A DNA stretch of 64,000 bases from Candidatus Bathyarchaeota archaeon (GTDB taxonomy: Archaea > Thermoproteota > Bathyarchaeia > Bathyarchaeales > Bathycorpusculaceae), in contig JAOZHU010000031.1 of the NCBI GenBank assembly GCA_026014705.1, positions 1-64,000 on the forward strand. The letters are read 5' to 3'. The notes under the pieces are model-generated. The model did no database searches and was not told the DNA's origin. It worked only from the letters and a program-made list of their open reading frames with translations. Shown in pieces: positions 51,545 to 60,645 of this stretch. Within the stretch, counting starts at the first letter, position 1, and each line of letters opens with the position of its first letter. Both the position numbers and the translations under genes were made by a program.

Positions 51545-52221
51545 TTAGCCACCAACCGTGCCTGCTTGATTTTGAAAATTCCAGAGTTGCCCTTCGCGTC
51601 CACTTCGCTGTCTAAGATTTCAATTTTCTTTTTGAACAAAGGCGCATCTAAAACGGTTGTCTCTATTTCACCGCCCTCGCCTGAAGGGCTTAATCCGAAC
51701 GTTTTTTCCAACTTTAACAACTTGCCGATTAGCTCCGTGTTCAATTCTTTGCCGAGCCAGCTTTTGTCCAGTGGGTAAGCGAAAACTCCTGAGATAACCA
51801 CTTTGAAGCGTTGAGCCAAGATCTCTTCCAGCAACGCTTTCTGGTTTCTCTGCCACAATGGGTTAAAACACCAAACGTCTAAGCGGCTGCATATGCGTTG
51901 GATGCGCTCGGCTTGATACACTGATTCTACAGCGCCTGAAACTACTCCTTCTATGCCGAAGGCTTTTGTGGCTTGCACTATTGCTTCTTCTAAATCCTTA
52001 AGCTCTGCTTCTGGTTTTCCCGCGGTTGTTTTTTGAATTATGGGCAAGCCAAGGGCTTCAGCCTGCAGCGTCGCGATGCTTATGTTTGGCGTGTGAAACA
52101 TGAAGCTTTCCTTGTTTTCCGAAGCCAAAGTTATTAGGCACTCTACTTCTTCCTTCTCTGCGGCCTTGTGCAATGCAAGGGTGGAATCTTTTCCGCCTGA
52201 AAACAAAACACCAAGTTTCAT
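51541..52221 (-). CDS. dph6: Diphthine-ammonia ligase (Dph6-type PP-loop ATPase)
   Basis: Amidates diphthine on elongation factor 2, the last step of diphthamide synthesis. 226 residues: PP-loop SGGKDST at 8-14, SGAVESVYQAERIQRIC, NPLWQRNQKALLEE and GEGGEIETTVLDAPLF are all Dph6 signatures. The known enzyme takes free ammonium. Here a glutamine amidotransferase gene overlaps it downstream. Confidence 0.88.
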   Translation of the reverse strand: MKLGVLFSGGKDSTLALHKAAEKEEVECLITLASENKESFMFHTPNISIATLQAEALGLPIIQKTTAGKPEAELKDLEEAIVQATKAFGIEGVVSGAVESVYQAERIQRICSRLDVWCFNPLWQRNQKALLEEILAQRFKVVISGVFAYPLDKSWLGKELNTELIGKLLKLEKTFGLSPSGEGGEIETTVLDAPLFKKKIEILDSEVDAKGNSGIFKIKQARLVAK

Positions 52222-52465
52222 TGCATACTCTTAAACTGAAATTCACTTATATAACCTGCTGCTCCTGGGCGGGACAGCCCACGGAGTTGGCTGTGTAGTC
52301 AACTTGTTAGCAGCACTTGGGCAGTGCCTCGAAATTTTTTCGGCGTCATTATGCCTATCTCGGCAAAATACATAAGTGTCTGAGTCCTATGTGTTGCAAG
52401 CTTGCTGATTCGGGCTTCGCTGAGGCACTTCTGCAACTTATCTTAATCGTTCGCTTTAATTAGAA
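52222..52465. other. Intergenic region between serA and dph6
   Basis: 244 bases upstream of dph6 and downstream of serA. It includes GC-rich blocks (GGGCGGGACAGCCCACGG at about 52268-52285) that can form small hairpins and a T-run at 52334-52339. I found no tRNA, known RNA motif or convincing gene. Confidence 0.4.
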
Positions 52466-53650
52466 TTAAACTCTGACATTGCAGATGTTTTCTATTCCTT
52501 TCAGAGTCTTTATGATTTCAGGCGTAACTCTAGTGTGCAGCACGTAGACGGAAACTGCATAACCGCTTTTGCCTATTTGCCGCGAGTAGTTTGCGCGTAT
52601 GTTTATGTCGTTGTCAGCCAGCACCTTGTCTATTCTTGCAAATACGCCGGGCACATCACGGTGATGAATGAATAATGGATAAACGGGTTTTTCTTCCACC
52701 TCAAGGCTTTCGCCAGCGTTCACGGCGTTAGTAAAGTCGCCGCCCAATAGGTAACCTGAAATTACTCTGGCAATCTCGATGGAGGTTTCTCGTTGGGCTT
52801 CAATGGTCGAAGCGCCCAAGTGAGAGCTGAAGACAACATTGTCAAGCTCACGCAGTTTGTCTCTGAACTCGGCGCCTTCCACTTTTGGCTCTTCTGGGTA
52901 AACGTCAAGCGCAGCACCTGCGATTCTCTTTTCTTTTAAAGCCCTGTACAATGCCGGCTCATCCACGTTAGCGCCTCGCGACATATTGATGAGATAAGCA
53001 GTGGGCTTCATCAAAGCCAGTTCCTCCTCGCCAACGATAACCGCTGTTCCACCAGTGTGAATGCTCACGTAGTCAGCGTTAGACAGCACTTCTTCTTTAG
53101 ACAAGAATTTTATTTTTGCTTCAGGGCAAGGTTTTACGTCGTAGCCTATGACTTCCATGTCAAAGCCGCGGCGCGCCAGTTCAGCGACGCGCTGACCAAT
53201 TTTTCCACAGCCCAAAATGCCCAAGATCTTGTGAGAAATCTCGGTTCCCTTCAGCCTCTCTTTCACCCACACGCCGCTTTTTAGTGATTGGTGCGCCTGG
53301 GGAACGTTTCTTGAAACGCTCAACATCAAGCATATGGTTAACTCTGCAACCGCATTCGTGTTTCCATAGGGCGCGCATTTCACGATTATGCCGTTGTCAG
53401 ACGCCGCGGCCACATCAATATTGTCGTAGCCGACGCCTGCCCTGCCAATGATTTTCAAGTTACCCTTGGCGCCTGCCTCGATTACTTCTCGGGTGACTTT
53501 GGTGGCGCTGCGCACAATCAAAGCGTCAAACTCGGCAATGTCAGCCGCAAGCGCTTTTGGATCTCTCTTTTTAACATCCGTTTTTATGTCAAACTCTTCC
53601 AGTAACTGGATGCCTTCCTTTTCTAAACCATCGTTTAACAGTACTTTCAT
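52466..53650 (-). CDS. serA: D-3-phosphoglycerate dehydrogenase
   Basis: First step of serine synthesis from 3-phosphoglycerate. 394 residues. Substrate domain (IVRSATKVTREVIEAG), NAD-binding GILGCGKIGQRVAELARRG, catalytic Arg and Glu regions (MSRGANVDEPAL), and His in VFSSHLGAST. The C-terminal about 70 residues form an ACT domain (HHRDVPGVFARIDKVLADN), which usually binds serine for feedback control. The extra intervening domain of the long form is missing. It is 24 bases downstream of glyA, in one operon. Confidence 0.93.
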   Translation of the reverse strand: MKVLLNDGLEKEGIQLLEEFDIKTDVKKRDPKALAADIAEFDALIVRSATKVTREVIEAGAKGNLKIIGRAGVGYDNIDVAAASDNGIIVKCAPYGNTNAVAELTICLMLSVSRNVPQAHQSLKSGVWVKERLKGTEISHKILGILGCGKIGQRVAELARRGFDMEVIGYDVKPCPEAKIKFLSKEEVLSNADYVSIHTGGTAVIVGEEELALMKPTAYLINMSRGANVDEPALYRALKEKRIAGAALDVYPEEPKVEGAEFRDKLRELDNVVFSSHLGASTIEAQRETSIEIARVISGYLLGGDFTNAVNAGESLEVEEKPVYPLFIHHRDVPGVFARIDKVLADNDINIRANYSRQIGKSGYAVSVYVLHTRVTPEIIKTLKGIENICNVRV

Positions 53651-53674
53651 GCTTGGTAAGCTCCTTGCGGTTGC

Positions 53675-55012
53675 CTATGCTTTTTCAGCGAATTTTATGG
53701 CTTCTTCTACGCTTTGGAAACCATATTTCACGTGGTTGAACTCCTTCTTCAGAGCGATGACGTCTTCTTTGACTTCTACAGGTTTGCGTTTGCTCTTGAT
53801 GACGCTGAGTATTAAGTCACAGAGGTGTTTGATGTCGCCTTCTCTGAAACCGCGTCTGGTTACGTCTTGGAAGCCGATTCTTAGACCAGACGGGTTGTCT
53901 CGGTCATCCTGGTCATCATACGGCAGCAAGTTCTTGTTCAAAATTATATGTGCATCTTCAAGTTCTTGAGCCAGTTTCTTGCCGCCTCCGAAATCGCTGA
54001 CATCAACCGCCAACTGATGCGACTTTGTGAAGCCTTTCGATTCGCATAGAACATGAACGCCGTTCTCGCAGAGGTACTGCCCTGCTGTTTGCGCGTTTTT
54101 CACCGTTTGCTTGGCTAATTCAGCGCCGAAAAGTTTCATCTCCAACGCGGCTATGCCAAGCGCTGGTAGTCTGCCGAGATGCGTGTTCGAGGCACTTAAT
54201 GGGAAGACTGCGAATTGAATAGCCTTTGTTGCTTTTTCCAGGCGCGGGTTCTTAGGATTTCCAAGTATTACGCCGCCTTGAGGTCCTGGAAAAGTCTTGT
54301 GTGTTGAAGAGGTTATGAAGTCTGCGCCTTCGCCGAACGGGTCTTGGAAGACGCCGCCTGCGATGAGCCCCAAAACATGTGAAGCGTCGTATGCCACGTA
54401 GGCGCCTACTTCGTCAGCTACAGCTTTAAGTTCTTTGATTGGATGCGGAAAGAGGAATAGGCTTCCGCCGAACGTGACTATGCCAGGTTTAGCGGCTCTA
54501 ATCACGTGAGCGGATTTGTCAGGGTCTATGTTTAATTCGTCTATGCTGTAAACGTGATTTATGTTTTCTAAGCCGAGAACTGCACCGGCTAAACCTGCAT
54601 AATCATGCGAGATATGTGCACCGCAGCTGAGCGGTGTGACCACCATTTTGCGATTCTTCGATGCTTGTGATAAACCTTTGAAGGTGGCCAAGTTAGCGTG
54701 TGTGCCTGAAACCAGCCGTACATCTGCCCAGGTGCATTTGAATAGGCTTTTCATCAGGTCGGCTGCGTAGTTTTCGATTAGTGACATGTATTTTTGGCCT
54801 TGGTAGTAGCGTATTTTCACGTGTCCTTCAAGGTCATTTTCTCCTTCAGCGTATCTGCCTTCTAGGTCGTTGGAGAGGCTGAGCATTTGGTTGACGGCTG
54901 GTGATTTCAAGCCTTCGCTTGCGATTAGGTTTACGCATTCTATGTCACGGTAGCGTTCATGGTTGCGGCTGGCTTCTACCAATTTGAGTAGGAGTTCGGA
55001 GAAGCTTTCCAT
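53675..55012 (-). CDS. glyA: Serine hydroxymethyltransferase
   Basis: Interconverts serine and glycine, passing a C1 unit to a pterin (tetrahydromethanopterin in many archaea). About 445 residues. Signs: NLIASEGLKSPAV, YYQGQKY, and the PLP Lys in ITSSTHKTFPGPQGG. It is an archaeal-type sequence, more distant from the bacterial form in the N-terminus. ATG 55012 is preferred; GAGAGTGA lies about nine bases before it, and a TTG at 55030 would add six residues. With serA downstream this is a serine/glycine operon that can feed the C1 pathway in which Ftr takes part. Confidence 0.92.
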   Translation of the reverse strand: MESFSELLLKLVEASRNHERYRDIECVNLIASEGLKSPAVNQMLSLSNDLEGRYAEGENDLEGHVKIRYYQGQKYMSLIENYAADLMKSLFKCTWADVRLVSGTHANLATFKGLSQASKNRKMVVTPLSCGAHISHDYAGLAGAVLGLENINHVYSIDELNIDPDKSAHVIRAAKPGIVTFGGSLFLFPHPIKELKAVADEVGAYVAYDASHVLGLIAGGVFQDPFGEGADFITSSTHKTFPGPQGGVILGNPKNPRLEKATKAIQFAVFPLSASNTHLGRLPALGIAALEMKLFGAELAKQTVKNAQTAGQYLCENGVHVLCESKGFTKSHQLAVDVSDFGGGKKLAQELEDAHIILNKNLLPYDDQDDRDNPSGLRIGFQDVTRRGFREGDIKHLCDLILSVIKSKRKPVEVKEDVIALKKEFNHVKYGFQSVEEAIKFAEKA

Positions 55013-55156
55013 TCTTTGCTTCACTCTCAAATATCAACCGAAATGTGCTGGCACTATTTAGCCGTTACTGGAAGCAGTGAGCGTTCTAAAAGGGCATGTT
55101 CCTGACGCGGAAAGCAATGTCTTTTTTGGGTGGCTGGACTTTTTGCGCAACAAAGC

Positions 55157-55178
55157 TTAAATATACGAGTAATCGTAT
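55157..55178 (+). promoter_or_regulatory. Promoter with palindromic operator of the iron (feo) operon
   Basis: A box A (TTAAATATA, about 55158-55165) runs into a perfect palindrome, ATACGA-GTAA-TCGTAT (55163-55178). A regulator bound here would cover the TATA box. The first gene of the operon encodes a DtxR-type repressor, so autoregulation by iron is likely. Confidence 0.6.
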
Positions 55179-55202
55179 TTCTTATTTAGAGTGCTCGTAA
55201 AA

Positions 55203-55874
55203 ATGACGGCTAATGAAGAGGTCACCGCAGCAATAGAGGAGTACCTCGAATGCATCTACAAGCTTCAAGAAAGAAGCAACGTAGCCCGAACCAGCGACAT
55301 TGTTAAGGCATTGAAAGTGGCACCTGGTACAGTCACCAATACAGTTGAGTGGCTAGAAAAGCAGAACTTGGTAACGCATACGCCTTACAAAGGCGTGAAG
55401 CTCACCCAGAAAGGCAAGAAAATAGCACTGCAAGTGATAAGAAAACATCGGCTGTCAGAGCGACTGCTTGTGGATATTCTGCACATGGACAAAGATAGGG
55501 CACACGATGCAGCCTGCAAGTTGGAACACAGCATGACAGATGAGATGATCACACGTTTGGAGGAGACTCTGAAGTATCCTAAAACGTGCCCTCATGGAAA
55601 CCCCATACCTACAGAAAAAGGCGAAATCATTGAGGAATTTTCGCTGCCGCTACTGGAGCTTGTTGTAGGCGAACAATGCACGATAGTGAAAATTACTGAG
55701 GAGACAAGCGATTTGCTGCACTACTTGGATAAACTGGGACTTGTTCCTAAGGCGGTAATAAAGGTTCAGGAAAAAGCCCCGTTTGACGGCCCAATCACCG
55801 TAAAAGTAGGCTCAACCGACCACGCTGTAAGCCGTGCAGTGGCGGCGATAATTCAGGTGAAACGAACAAAATAG
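55203..55874 (+). CDS. DtxR/MntR-family metal-dependent repressor
   Basis: About 223 residues. N-terminal winged helix (YLECIYKLQERSNVARTSDIV and a recognition region VAPGTVTNTVEWLEKQNLV), the dimerisation/metal domain (HRLSERLLVDILHMD, DAACKLEHSMTDEM), and a C-terminal FeoA/SH3-like domain (CTIVKITEETSDLLHYLDKLG). It senses Fe2+ or Mn2+. It heads the feoA-feoB operon. GTG 55191 is an alternative start; ATG 55203 has GAGTG nine bases upstream. Confidence 0.9.
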   Translation: MTANEEVTAAIEEYLECIYKLQERSNVARTSDIVKALKVAPGTVTNTVEWLEKQNLVTHTPYKGVKLTQKGKKIALQVIRKHRLSERLLVDILHMDKDRAHDAACKLEHSMTDEMITRLEETLKYPKTCPHGNPIPTEKGEIIEEFSLPLLELVVGEQCTIVKITEETSDLLHYLDKLGLVPKAVIKVQEKAPFDGPITVKVGSTDHAVSRAVAAIIQVKRTK

Positions 55875-55892
55875 CAGGGGAGGATGATTGAT

Positions 55893-56174
55893 ATGGAAAA
55901 ACGGGATTTGGAAAACCGTGAAGTGCCTCTAACTGCGCTCAAGGATAAAGAAACAGGAAAGGTAACTTCCATAAAAGCAGGACGCGGAATAGGCAGGGGA
56001 AAAGGCTGGGGCTTCGAGAAGAGGCTCATGGATATGGGTCTTACGCCTGGCACAGAAGTAACCGTTGTGAAGTCCGCGCCTTTTCATGGACCAGTGGAGG
56101 TTCTTGTGCGAGGTTCAAGACTCGCACTGGGCAGAGGCATGGCTGAACGAATCTTCGTGGAGATAAAGCCATAA
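55893..56174 (+). CDS. feoA: Ferrous iron transport protein FeoA
   Basis: About 93 residues, SH3-like fold: VPLTALKDKETGKVTSIKAG, KRLMDMGLTPGTEVTVVKSAPF and ARGMAERI-like GRGMAERIFVEIKP. It binds and modulates FeoB at the inner face of the membrane. ATG 55893 has GGGGAGG nine bases upstream; ATG 55884 touches this site. Confidence 0.92.
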   Translation: MEKRDLENREVPLTALKDKETGKVTSIKAGRGIGRGKGWGFEKRLMDMGLTPGTEVTVVKSAPFHGPVEVLVRGSRLALGRGMAERIFVEIKP

Positions 56175-58111
56175 TGACGCAAAAAAAGCTGCTCATTGCC
56201 TTAGCGGGAAACGCTAATGTTGGGAAATCGGTAATCTTCAACTATCTAACTGGGCTGCATCAGCATATCGGCAATTGGCCTGGGAAAACTGTGGAAAGAG
56301 CCGAAGGCACGCTGCACTATAAGGGCTACACGATAGATATTATTGATTTGCCTGGGATTTACTCGCTTTCCACCTATTCTTTGGAAGAGTTAGTTTCGCG
56401 GAAATACATTACAGTGGAACGACCTGACATCGTGATAAATGTTGTAGACGCCTCAGTCCTTGAGAGAAACCTCTTTTTCACCCTGCAACTGATGGAACTG
56501 GAAACGCCAATGGTTATAGCGTTGAACCAAATTGACATGGCGAAAAGCAAAGGCATCCAAATAGACGTAAAAAAACTAGAGAAGCTCTTGGGCGTGCCTG
56601 TTTTGCCAACCGTCGCCGTGAAAGGTGTGGGCATAACTAAGCTTTTGGAGAAGGCAATAGAAACAGTTGAGAAAGGAGCCGTGGAAAAGCATCCTAGAGC
56701 AATATACGGCGAGGAAGTTGAGGAAAGAATAGAGAAGCTCATGCCGATGCTGAGTAACATCCACCTTTTGTACCCGCAACGCTACGCAGCAATAAAGCTG
56801 CTTGAAGGAGACGAAGAAATTGAACAAGAAGTCAGCAGAATAGACAAGCAAATAGTTGCTGCAGCAAAAAAACTTGCAGATGAAATTAGAAGCCTTCACG
56901 GGCACGCTTGCTCAACCGTGATAACTTCAGAGCGATATGAACTGGCGGGATGTATCGCCAGAAACGCTCAGAAGTTGGTGTCGCCTATAAAACCCACGTG
57001 GAGCGAGAGACTGCACAATATTACCACTCACCGAATTGGAGGCTACATTGTACTGGCTTCTTCGTTGCTATTAATTTTCTATGCCATTTTTACCTTTGGC
57101 GGTTACACTTCAGAACTGCTGAACAACTTCTTTTACGAGTGGGAACCCCTCGTTAAAGGCGCTGTCGGAGCAGGCATCGCAAGCGAATTGCTGTGGGGCG
57201 GCGTCATCGAAGGCATCATAGCGGGCACAACAATAGTTTTACCCTATATAATCCCGTTTTACCTCATACTGTATTTTCTGGAGAACTCGGGTTACCTGAG
57301 CCGAATCGCGTTTCTGATGGATAACGTAATGCATAAGATGGGGCTGCATGGAAAGGCATTCATTCCGCTTATGCTGGGCTACGGCTGCAACGTTCCTGCT
57401 TGTTTAGGCTGCAGAATAATGGAGACGCACAGAGAGAGACTGCTTGCCGCGTTTGTGACCACGCTGGTTCCTTGTGCTGCACGCACAGTAATAATATTGG
57501 GGTTAGTGGGTAACTTCTTGGGTTTCCAGTGGGCGCTGGGGCTTTATGTCTTTAACTTAGTGATGATTTTTGCGCTTGGGAGACTCGCGTTCAAAGTCGT
57601 GCCCGGCGAACCAACCGCGCTCATTATGGAAATGCCTGACTATCGGCTGCCACATGCAAAGACAATTCTGAAGCAGACATGGTTTAGAGTGGCTGAATTC
57701 ATAAAAATAGCGTTTCCCTTGATAATTGCTGGAAGCTTGGTGCTAAAACTGGCGGAAATTGCGGGTTTGCTTGAACCTATAACAGGCGTGCTTAGCCCTG
57801 TGACAGTCGCGTGGTTGGGGCTGCCCGCGGTTGCAGGAATAACGCTGATATTCGGCATACTGCGGAAAGAGTTGGCGCTGATAATGCTTGCGGCGCTTTT
57901 GGGAACGACCAACTTTGCCTTAGTCTTGACGCCTGTTCAGATGGTTGTGTTCACGTTGGTAGCGATGTTCTACATACCCTGCACGGCAACTATCGCGGCT
58001 TTGGTCAGAGAGTTCAGGTGGAAGAAAGCGCTATTCATAACAGTGTTCGAAATAGTCTTTGCTATATTCTTAGGTGGAATTGCGTTTAGACTGCTAACAC
58101 TATTCATGTAA
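56174..58111 (+). CDS. feoB: Ferrous iron transporter FeoB
   Basis: 645 residues. N-terminal G domain: GNANVGKS (G1), DLPGIYSLS (G3), NQIDMAKSKG (G4). A helical GDI-like spacer follows. The membrane part has two Gate motifs (IPLMLGYGCNVPACLGCRIM and FGILRKELALIMLAAL). It imports Fe2+ across the cell membrane, coupled to GTP hydrolysis. The ATG shares one base with the feoA stop (TAATG), so the two are translationally coupled. Confidence 0.95.
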   Translation: MTQKKLLIALAGNANVGKSVIFNYLTGLHQHIGNWPGKTVERAEGTLHYKGYTIDIIDLPGIYSLSTYSLEELVSRKYITVERPDIVINVVDASVLERNLFFTLQLMELETPMVIALNQIDMAKSKGIQIDVKKLEKLLGVPVLPTVAVKGVGITKLLEKAIETVEKGAVEKHPRAIYGEEVEERIEKLMPMLSNIHLLYPQRYAAIKLLEGDEEIEQEVSRIDKQIVAAAKKLADEIRSLHGHACSTVITSERYELAGCIARNAQKLVSPIKPTWSERLHNITTHRIGGYIVLASSLLLIFYAIFTFGGYTSELLNNFFYEWEPLVKGAVGAGIASELLWGGVIEGIIAGTTIVLPYIIPFYLILYFLENSGYLSRIAFLMDNVMHKMGLHGKAFIPLMLGYGCNVPACLGCRIMETHRERLLAAFVTTLVPCAARTVIILGLVGNFLGFQWALGLYVFNLVMIFALGRLAFKVVPGEPTALIMEMPDYRLPHAKTILKQTWFRVAEFIKIAFPLIIAGSLVLKLAEIAGLLEPITGVLSPVTVAWLGLPAVAGITLIFGILRKELALIMLAALLGTTNFALVLTPVQMVVFTLVAMFYIPCTATIAALVREFRWKKALFITVFEIVFAIFLGGIAFRLLTLFM

Positions 58112-58177
58112 ATTGAACTTTGCAGTCAAAACTTTGAGTTAAGGACAATAGAACACGCACACTCAACACATGCTGCT

Positions 58178-59074
58178 TTACACTGTGTACTCCAGTATTA
58201 TCGAAATTGCATAGATTAACATAGTCACATGAAAGAGAGGCAAAGCCTTCATACCAGCAGCGGCGCTCTTTCCCTTCAGTATTATGTAGTTTCCAGCAGA
58301 AAGTAGCAGAAACCCCACTGCGAAACCAACAATTGCAGCGACCCCAAGCACCGTCAAGAAGAGTATAGCCGTTACAAAATGAAACACTGTGAAGAAAAGT
58401 ATCCAGTAAGTTGTCGCTTTCACGCCGTAGAGCACGGGGATAGTTTTCATGTTTTTGGCACGGTCATTGGCAACATCGCTGATGTCGTTAACTCCCAAGT
58501 GCACTAAGGCTAAGGGATAGAAGAAGAGAGCAAAAAGCAGCGCGTTAATGTCGGGATTGCCGACGCAGAGGTAGCCAGCGACAGGGAAAAGCGCGAAATC
58601 TATTCGCCCCATCAACTGCGCAAAAGGGAAGCTTTGATTGCGCTTTTTGATTTGGTAAGAGTATTCCAGCCCATAGCAAACTATCATGATGCTTAGGACG
58701 TAAATTGAGTTGGGATACGGCAAAGTGAAAACAAGCAACACTGCGCCGGCTACAAGCAGAATAAAAAGCGCTAGTGCCTTTTTGGGCGATATTAACCCCT
58801 GCGAAATGGGTCGTTTTCCGAAGACCCGCCAGTACTTCGTCAGCTTGTCAAATTCCACCACTTTTTTATCAATGCCGCGGTCTACGAGGTCATTCAAAAC
58901 TAATCCCGCTTCGAACCCTAGAAACCCGATGAAAATGGCTCTGACCACGAGTATCCAAGAAAAGCCGCCGTAGTATTGGAAGGCAAGGAAAAGTCCTGAG
59001 CAGAAAAGTGTTGGCCAGACAAAGAAGAAGTGCAACCGAGTAAGATCTATGTACGCTTTGAGTTGTTCTTTCAA
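58178..59074 (-). CDS. UbiA-family prenyltransferase 1
   Basis: 298 residues with about eight helices. The first acidic motif is NDLVDRGIDKKV and the second is NDISDVANDRAKNMKT, as in UbiA. TKYWRVFGKRPISQGLIS between them is the usual KRPL-like stretch. It attaches a polyprenyl chain to a ring or sugar acceptor; candidates are quinone or lipid (DGGGP) synthesis, which cannot be separated here. Divergent from the second UbiA gene. Confidence 0.87.
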   Translation of the reverse strand: MKEQLKAYIDLTRLHFFFVWPTLFCSGLFLAFQYYGGFSWILVVRAIFIGFLGFEAGLVLNDLVDRGIDKKVVEFDKLTKYWRVFGKRPISQGLISPKKALALFILLVAGAVLLVFTLPYPNSIYVLSIMIVCYGLEYSYQIKKRNQSFPFAQLMGRIDFALFPVAGYLCVGNPDINALLFALFFYPLALVHLGVNDISDVANDRAKNMKTIPVLYGVKATTYWILFFTVFHFVTAILFLTVLGVAAIVGFAVGFLLLSAGNYIILKGKSAAAGMKALPLFHVTMLIYAISIILEYTV

Positions 59075-59157
59075 CTAAGCCCCTCAGTCTCAGACTCTTC
59101 ATTTAAGCACGGTTTTAATAAATAAGTTCTTTGCATCTTAAACTGAGCGAATGGCAT
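59075..59157. promoter_or_regulatory. Divergent promoter region between two UbiA genes
   Basis: 83 bases serve both UbiA genes. TTTTAATAAATA at about 59113-59124 is a box A for the rightward gene, and ATTTAAGC at 59101-59108 could serve leftward transcription. It could allow joint control. Confidence 0.4.
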
Positions 59158-60078
59158 ATGGGCATACCAGAAGTTCTCAAAATAATACGCGGTCACATTG
59201 TAGTAGGAGGCGTGCTGGCGTTTTCGCTTGGGGCGCTGTTGGCGATTACTGGTGGAGGAAGCTTTGACCCTACGCGGGTTGCTCTGTGCTATACTGTGGT
59301 GCTTCTTGGTGACCTTTCAGCGCATTTCAGTAATGACTATTTTGATGTTGATGTGGACAGGTGTGTTGAGCGGAAAAAGTTCTTCGCAGGTAGCGCGGTT
59401 CTGGTTACTCATTCAGAGCTTCGCTCATTAGCGAGAGTCCTCTCGCTTTTGTTGCTGGCGTTATCAAACATGTTAGCGGCAGCGATTGTTATCCTTTATG
59501 GTGCACCCTTGGAGCTTTTAGCGATTACTTTAGGAGCGAATTTTCTAGGCTGGTCTTATTCAGCTCCGCCTTTCCGTTTGATTTCCAGAGGGCTCGGCGA
59601 GCTTGCCGTTGCAGCGGTTACGGGGTTCGCAATACCTGCGGTTGGCTACTTAGCAGTGAGAGGGCAGTTTGACTTGTTGTTTGCGTGTTTAACCGTGCCT
59701 TTTATGCTGTATGGGTTGACGCTAAGTCTCAGCCTCGAAGCCCCCGACCGCGAAATTGACCTAAAAGGCGGGAAAAGGAATCTTGTCGTTCGAAAAGGTG
59801 AACGCGCCGTGTTTTCCATGATCGCTGCAGCGGTTTCTGCTGCGTCGTTGCTGTTTCTTGTTTACGTTTGGCTGCTCGCATCGCCAATTTTGGATTTGAG
59901 AGTTGTGGTTTTGTTTTCGCTAGCGCCTTTAGCAGCGGGGTTTTTTGGGTTTACAAGGGTGTACCAGAAAAAGGATGTGTATCGTTTCAGCACATTGAAT
60001 ATTGCATCGCTGTTTCTATTTAACATACTCATGGTTGCGTATCTGCTGGCGCTTGTTTTAGGAACGAAGGGTATATAG
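59158..60078 (+). CDS. UbiA-family prenyltransferase 2 (MenA-like)
   Basis: About 306 residues, eight to nine helices. First acidic motif NDYFDVDVDRC and second APDREIDLKGGKRNLVVRKG resemble MenA and its relatives more than DGGGP synthase. It transfers a prenyl chain in the membrane; a naphthoquinone-like product is possible but no other men genes are seen. ATG 59158 fits the predicted transcript start at about 59138; a TTG at 59131 would lie before it. Confidence 0.87.
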   Translation: MGIPEVLKIIRGHIVVGGVLAFSLGALLAITGGGSFDPTRVALCYTVVLLGDLSAHFSNDYFDVDVDRCVERKKFFAGSAVLVTHSELRSLARVLSLLLLALSNMLAAAIVILYGAPLELLAITLGANFLGWSYSAPPFRLISRGLGELAVAAVTGFAIPAVGYLAVRGQFDLLFACLTVPFMLYGLTLSLSLEAPDREIDLKGGKRNLVVRKGERAVFSMIAAAVSAASLLFLVYVWLLASPILDLRVVVLFSLAPLAAGFFGFTRVYQKKDVYRFSTLNIASLFLFNILMVAYLLALVLGTKGI

Positions 60079-60102
60079 CATAAACTGCGATTATATTAAG
60101 CC

Positions 60103-60513
60103 ATGAAAGCCTGCGTTCTATACTGTTCACGCACGGGTAACACTAAGCGTTTTGCAGAAGCCGTAGCAGACTTATTGAAGGCGTCAGCCTTCGATGTTAC
60201 ACGCTGCGAAGCATCGGTTGCTGATGACTGCGACTTGTTGATTATTGGCACGCCTGTGACAGGGCTTAGACCCGCGCCTGAAGTTTCTTCTTTCGTGAAG
60301 CGTCTGCCAGAAGGGACTGGTAAAAAGACCATTGTGTTCTGCACTTACGCACTAAAGCAGGGTAGAGCATTGAAAATTCTGGAGAAGGAATTAGCCGCAA
60401 AAGGCTATGTTAATCTCTTGAGCGTTTCAAAGAGAGTGCTACGGAAAGGCAGCGCTGACTTTTCCGGATGCTTAGCAGAGATAGACAAAGCAGTGAAACA
60501 GCAAGAACAGTAG
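60103..60513 (+). CDS. Flavodoxin
   Basis: 136 residues. The FMN phosphate loop is CSRTGNTKRFAEAV; TPVTGLRPAPEVSSFV follows the second strand and KKTIVFCTYALKQGRALKILEKEL covers the third loop. A single-domain electron carrier that may replace ferredoxin. It follows UbiA 2 by 24 bases on the same strand, so probably co-transcribed. Confidence 0.88.
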   Translation: MKACVLYCSRTGNTKRFAEAVADLLKASAFDVTRCEASVADDCDLLIIGTPVTGLRPAPEVSSFVKRLPEGTGKKTIVFCTYALKQGRALKILEKELAAKGYVNLLSVSKRVLRKGSADFSGCLAEIDKAVKQQEQ

Positions 60514-60645
60514 CGAGCAAATGAGAGTTTTGCACCTTTCTAGCCACTTGCTACACTGATAAAAAACAGCGTTCCATAACGGACGCTTTGGCTTTGTTAG
60601 TTGACCACATTTCAAGGCTTGGCGAATGGCAATCGGGGTTTTTAG

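Noticed and set aside
52222-52465. A structured RNA between serA and dph6
   Set aside because: GC-rich blocks can pair, but I could not build a consistent fold or match a known RNA family.
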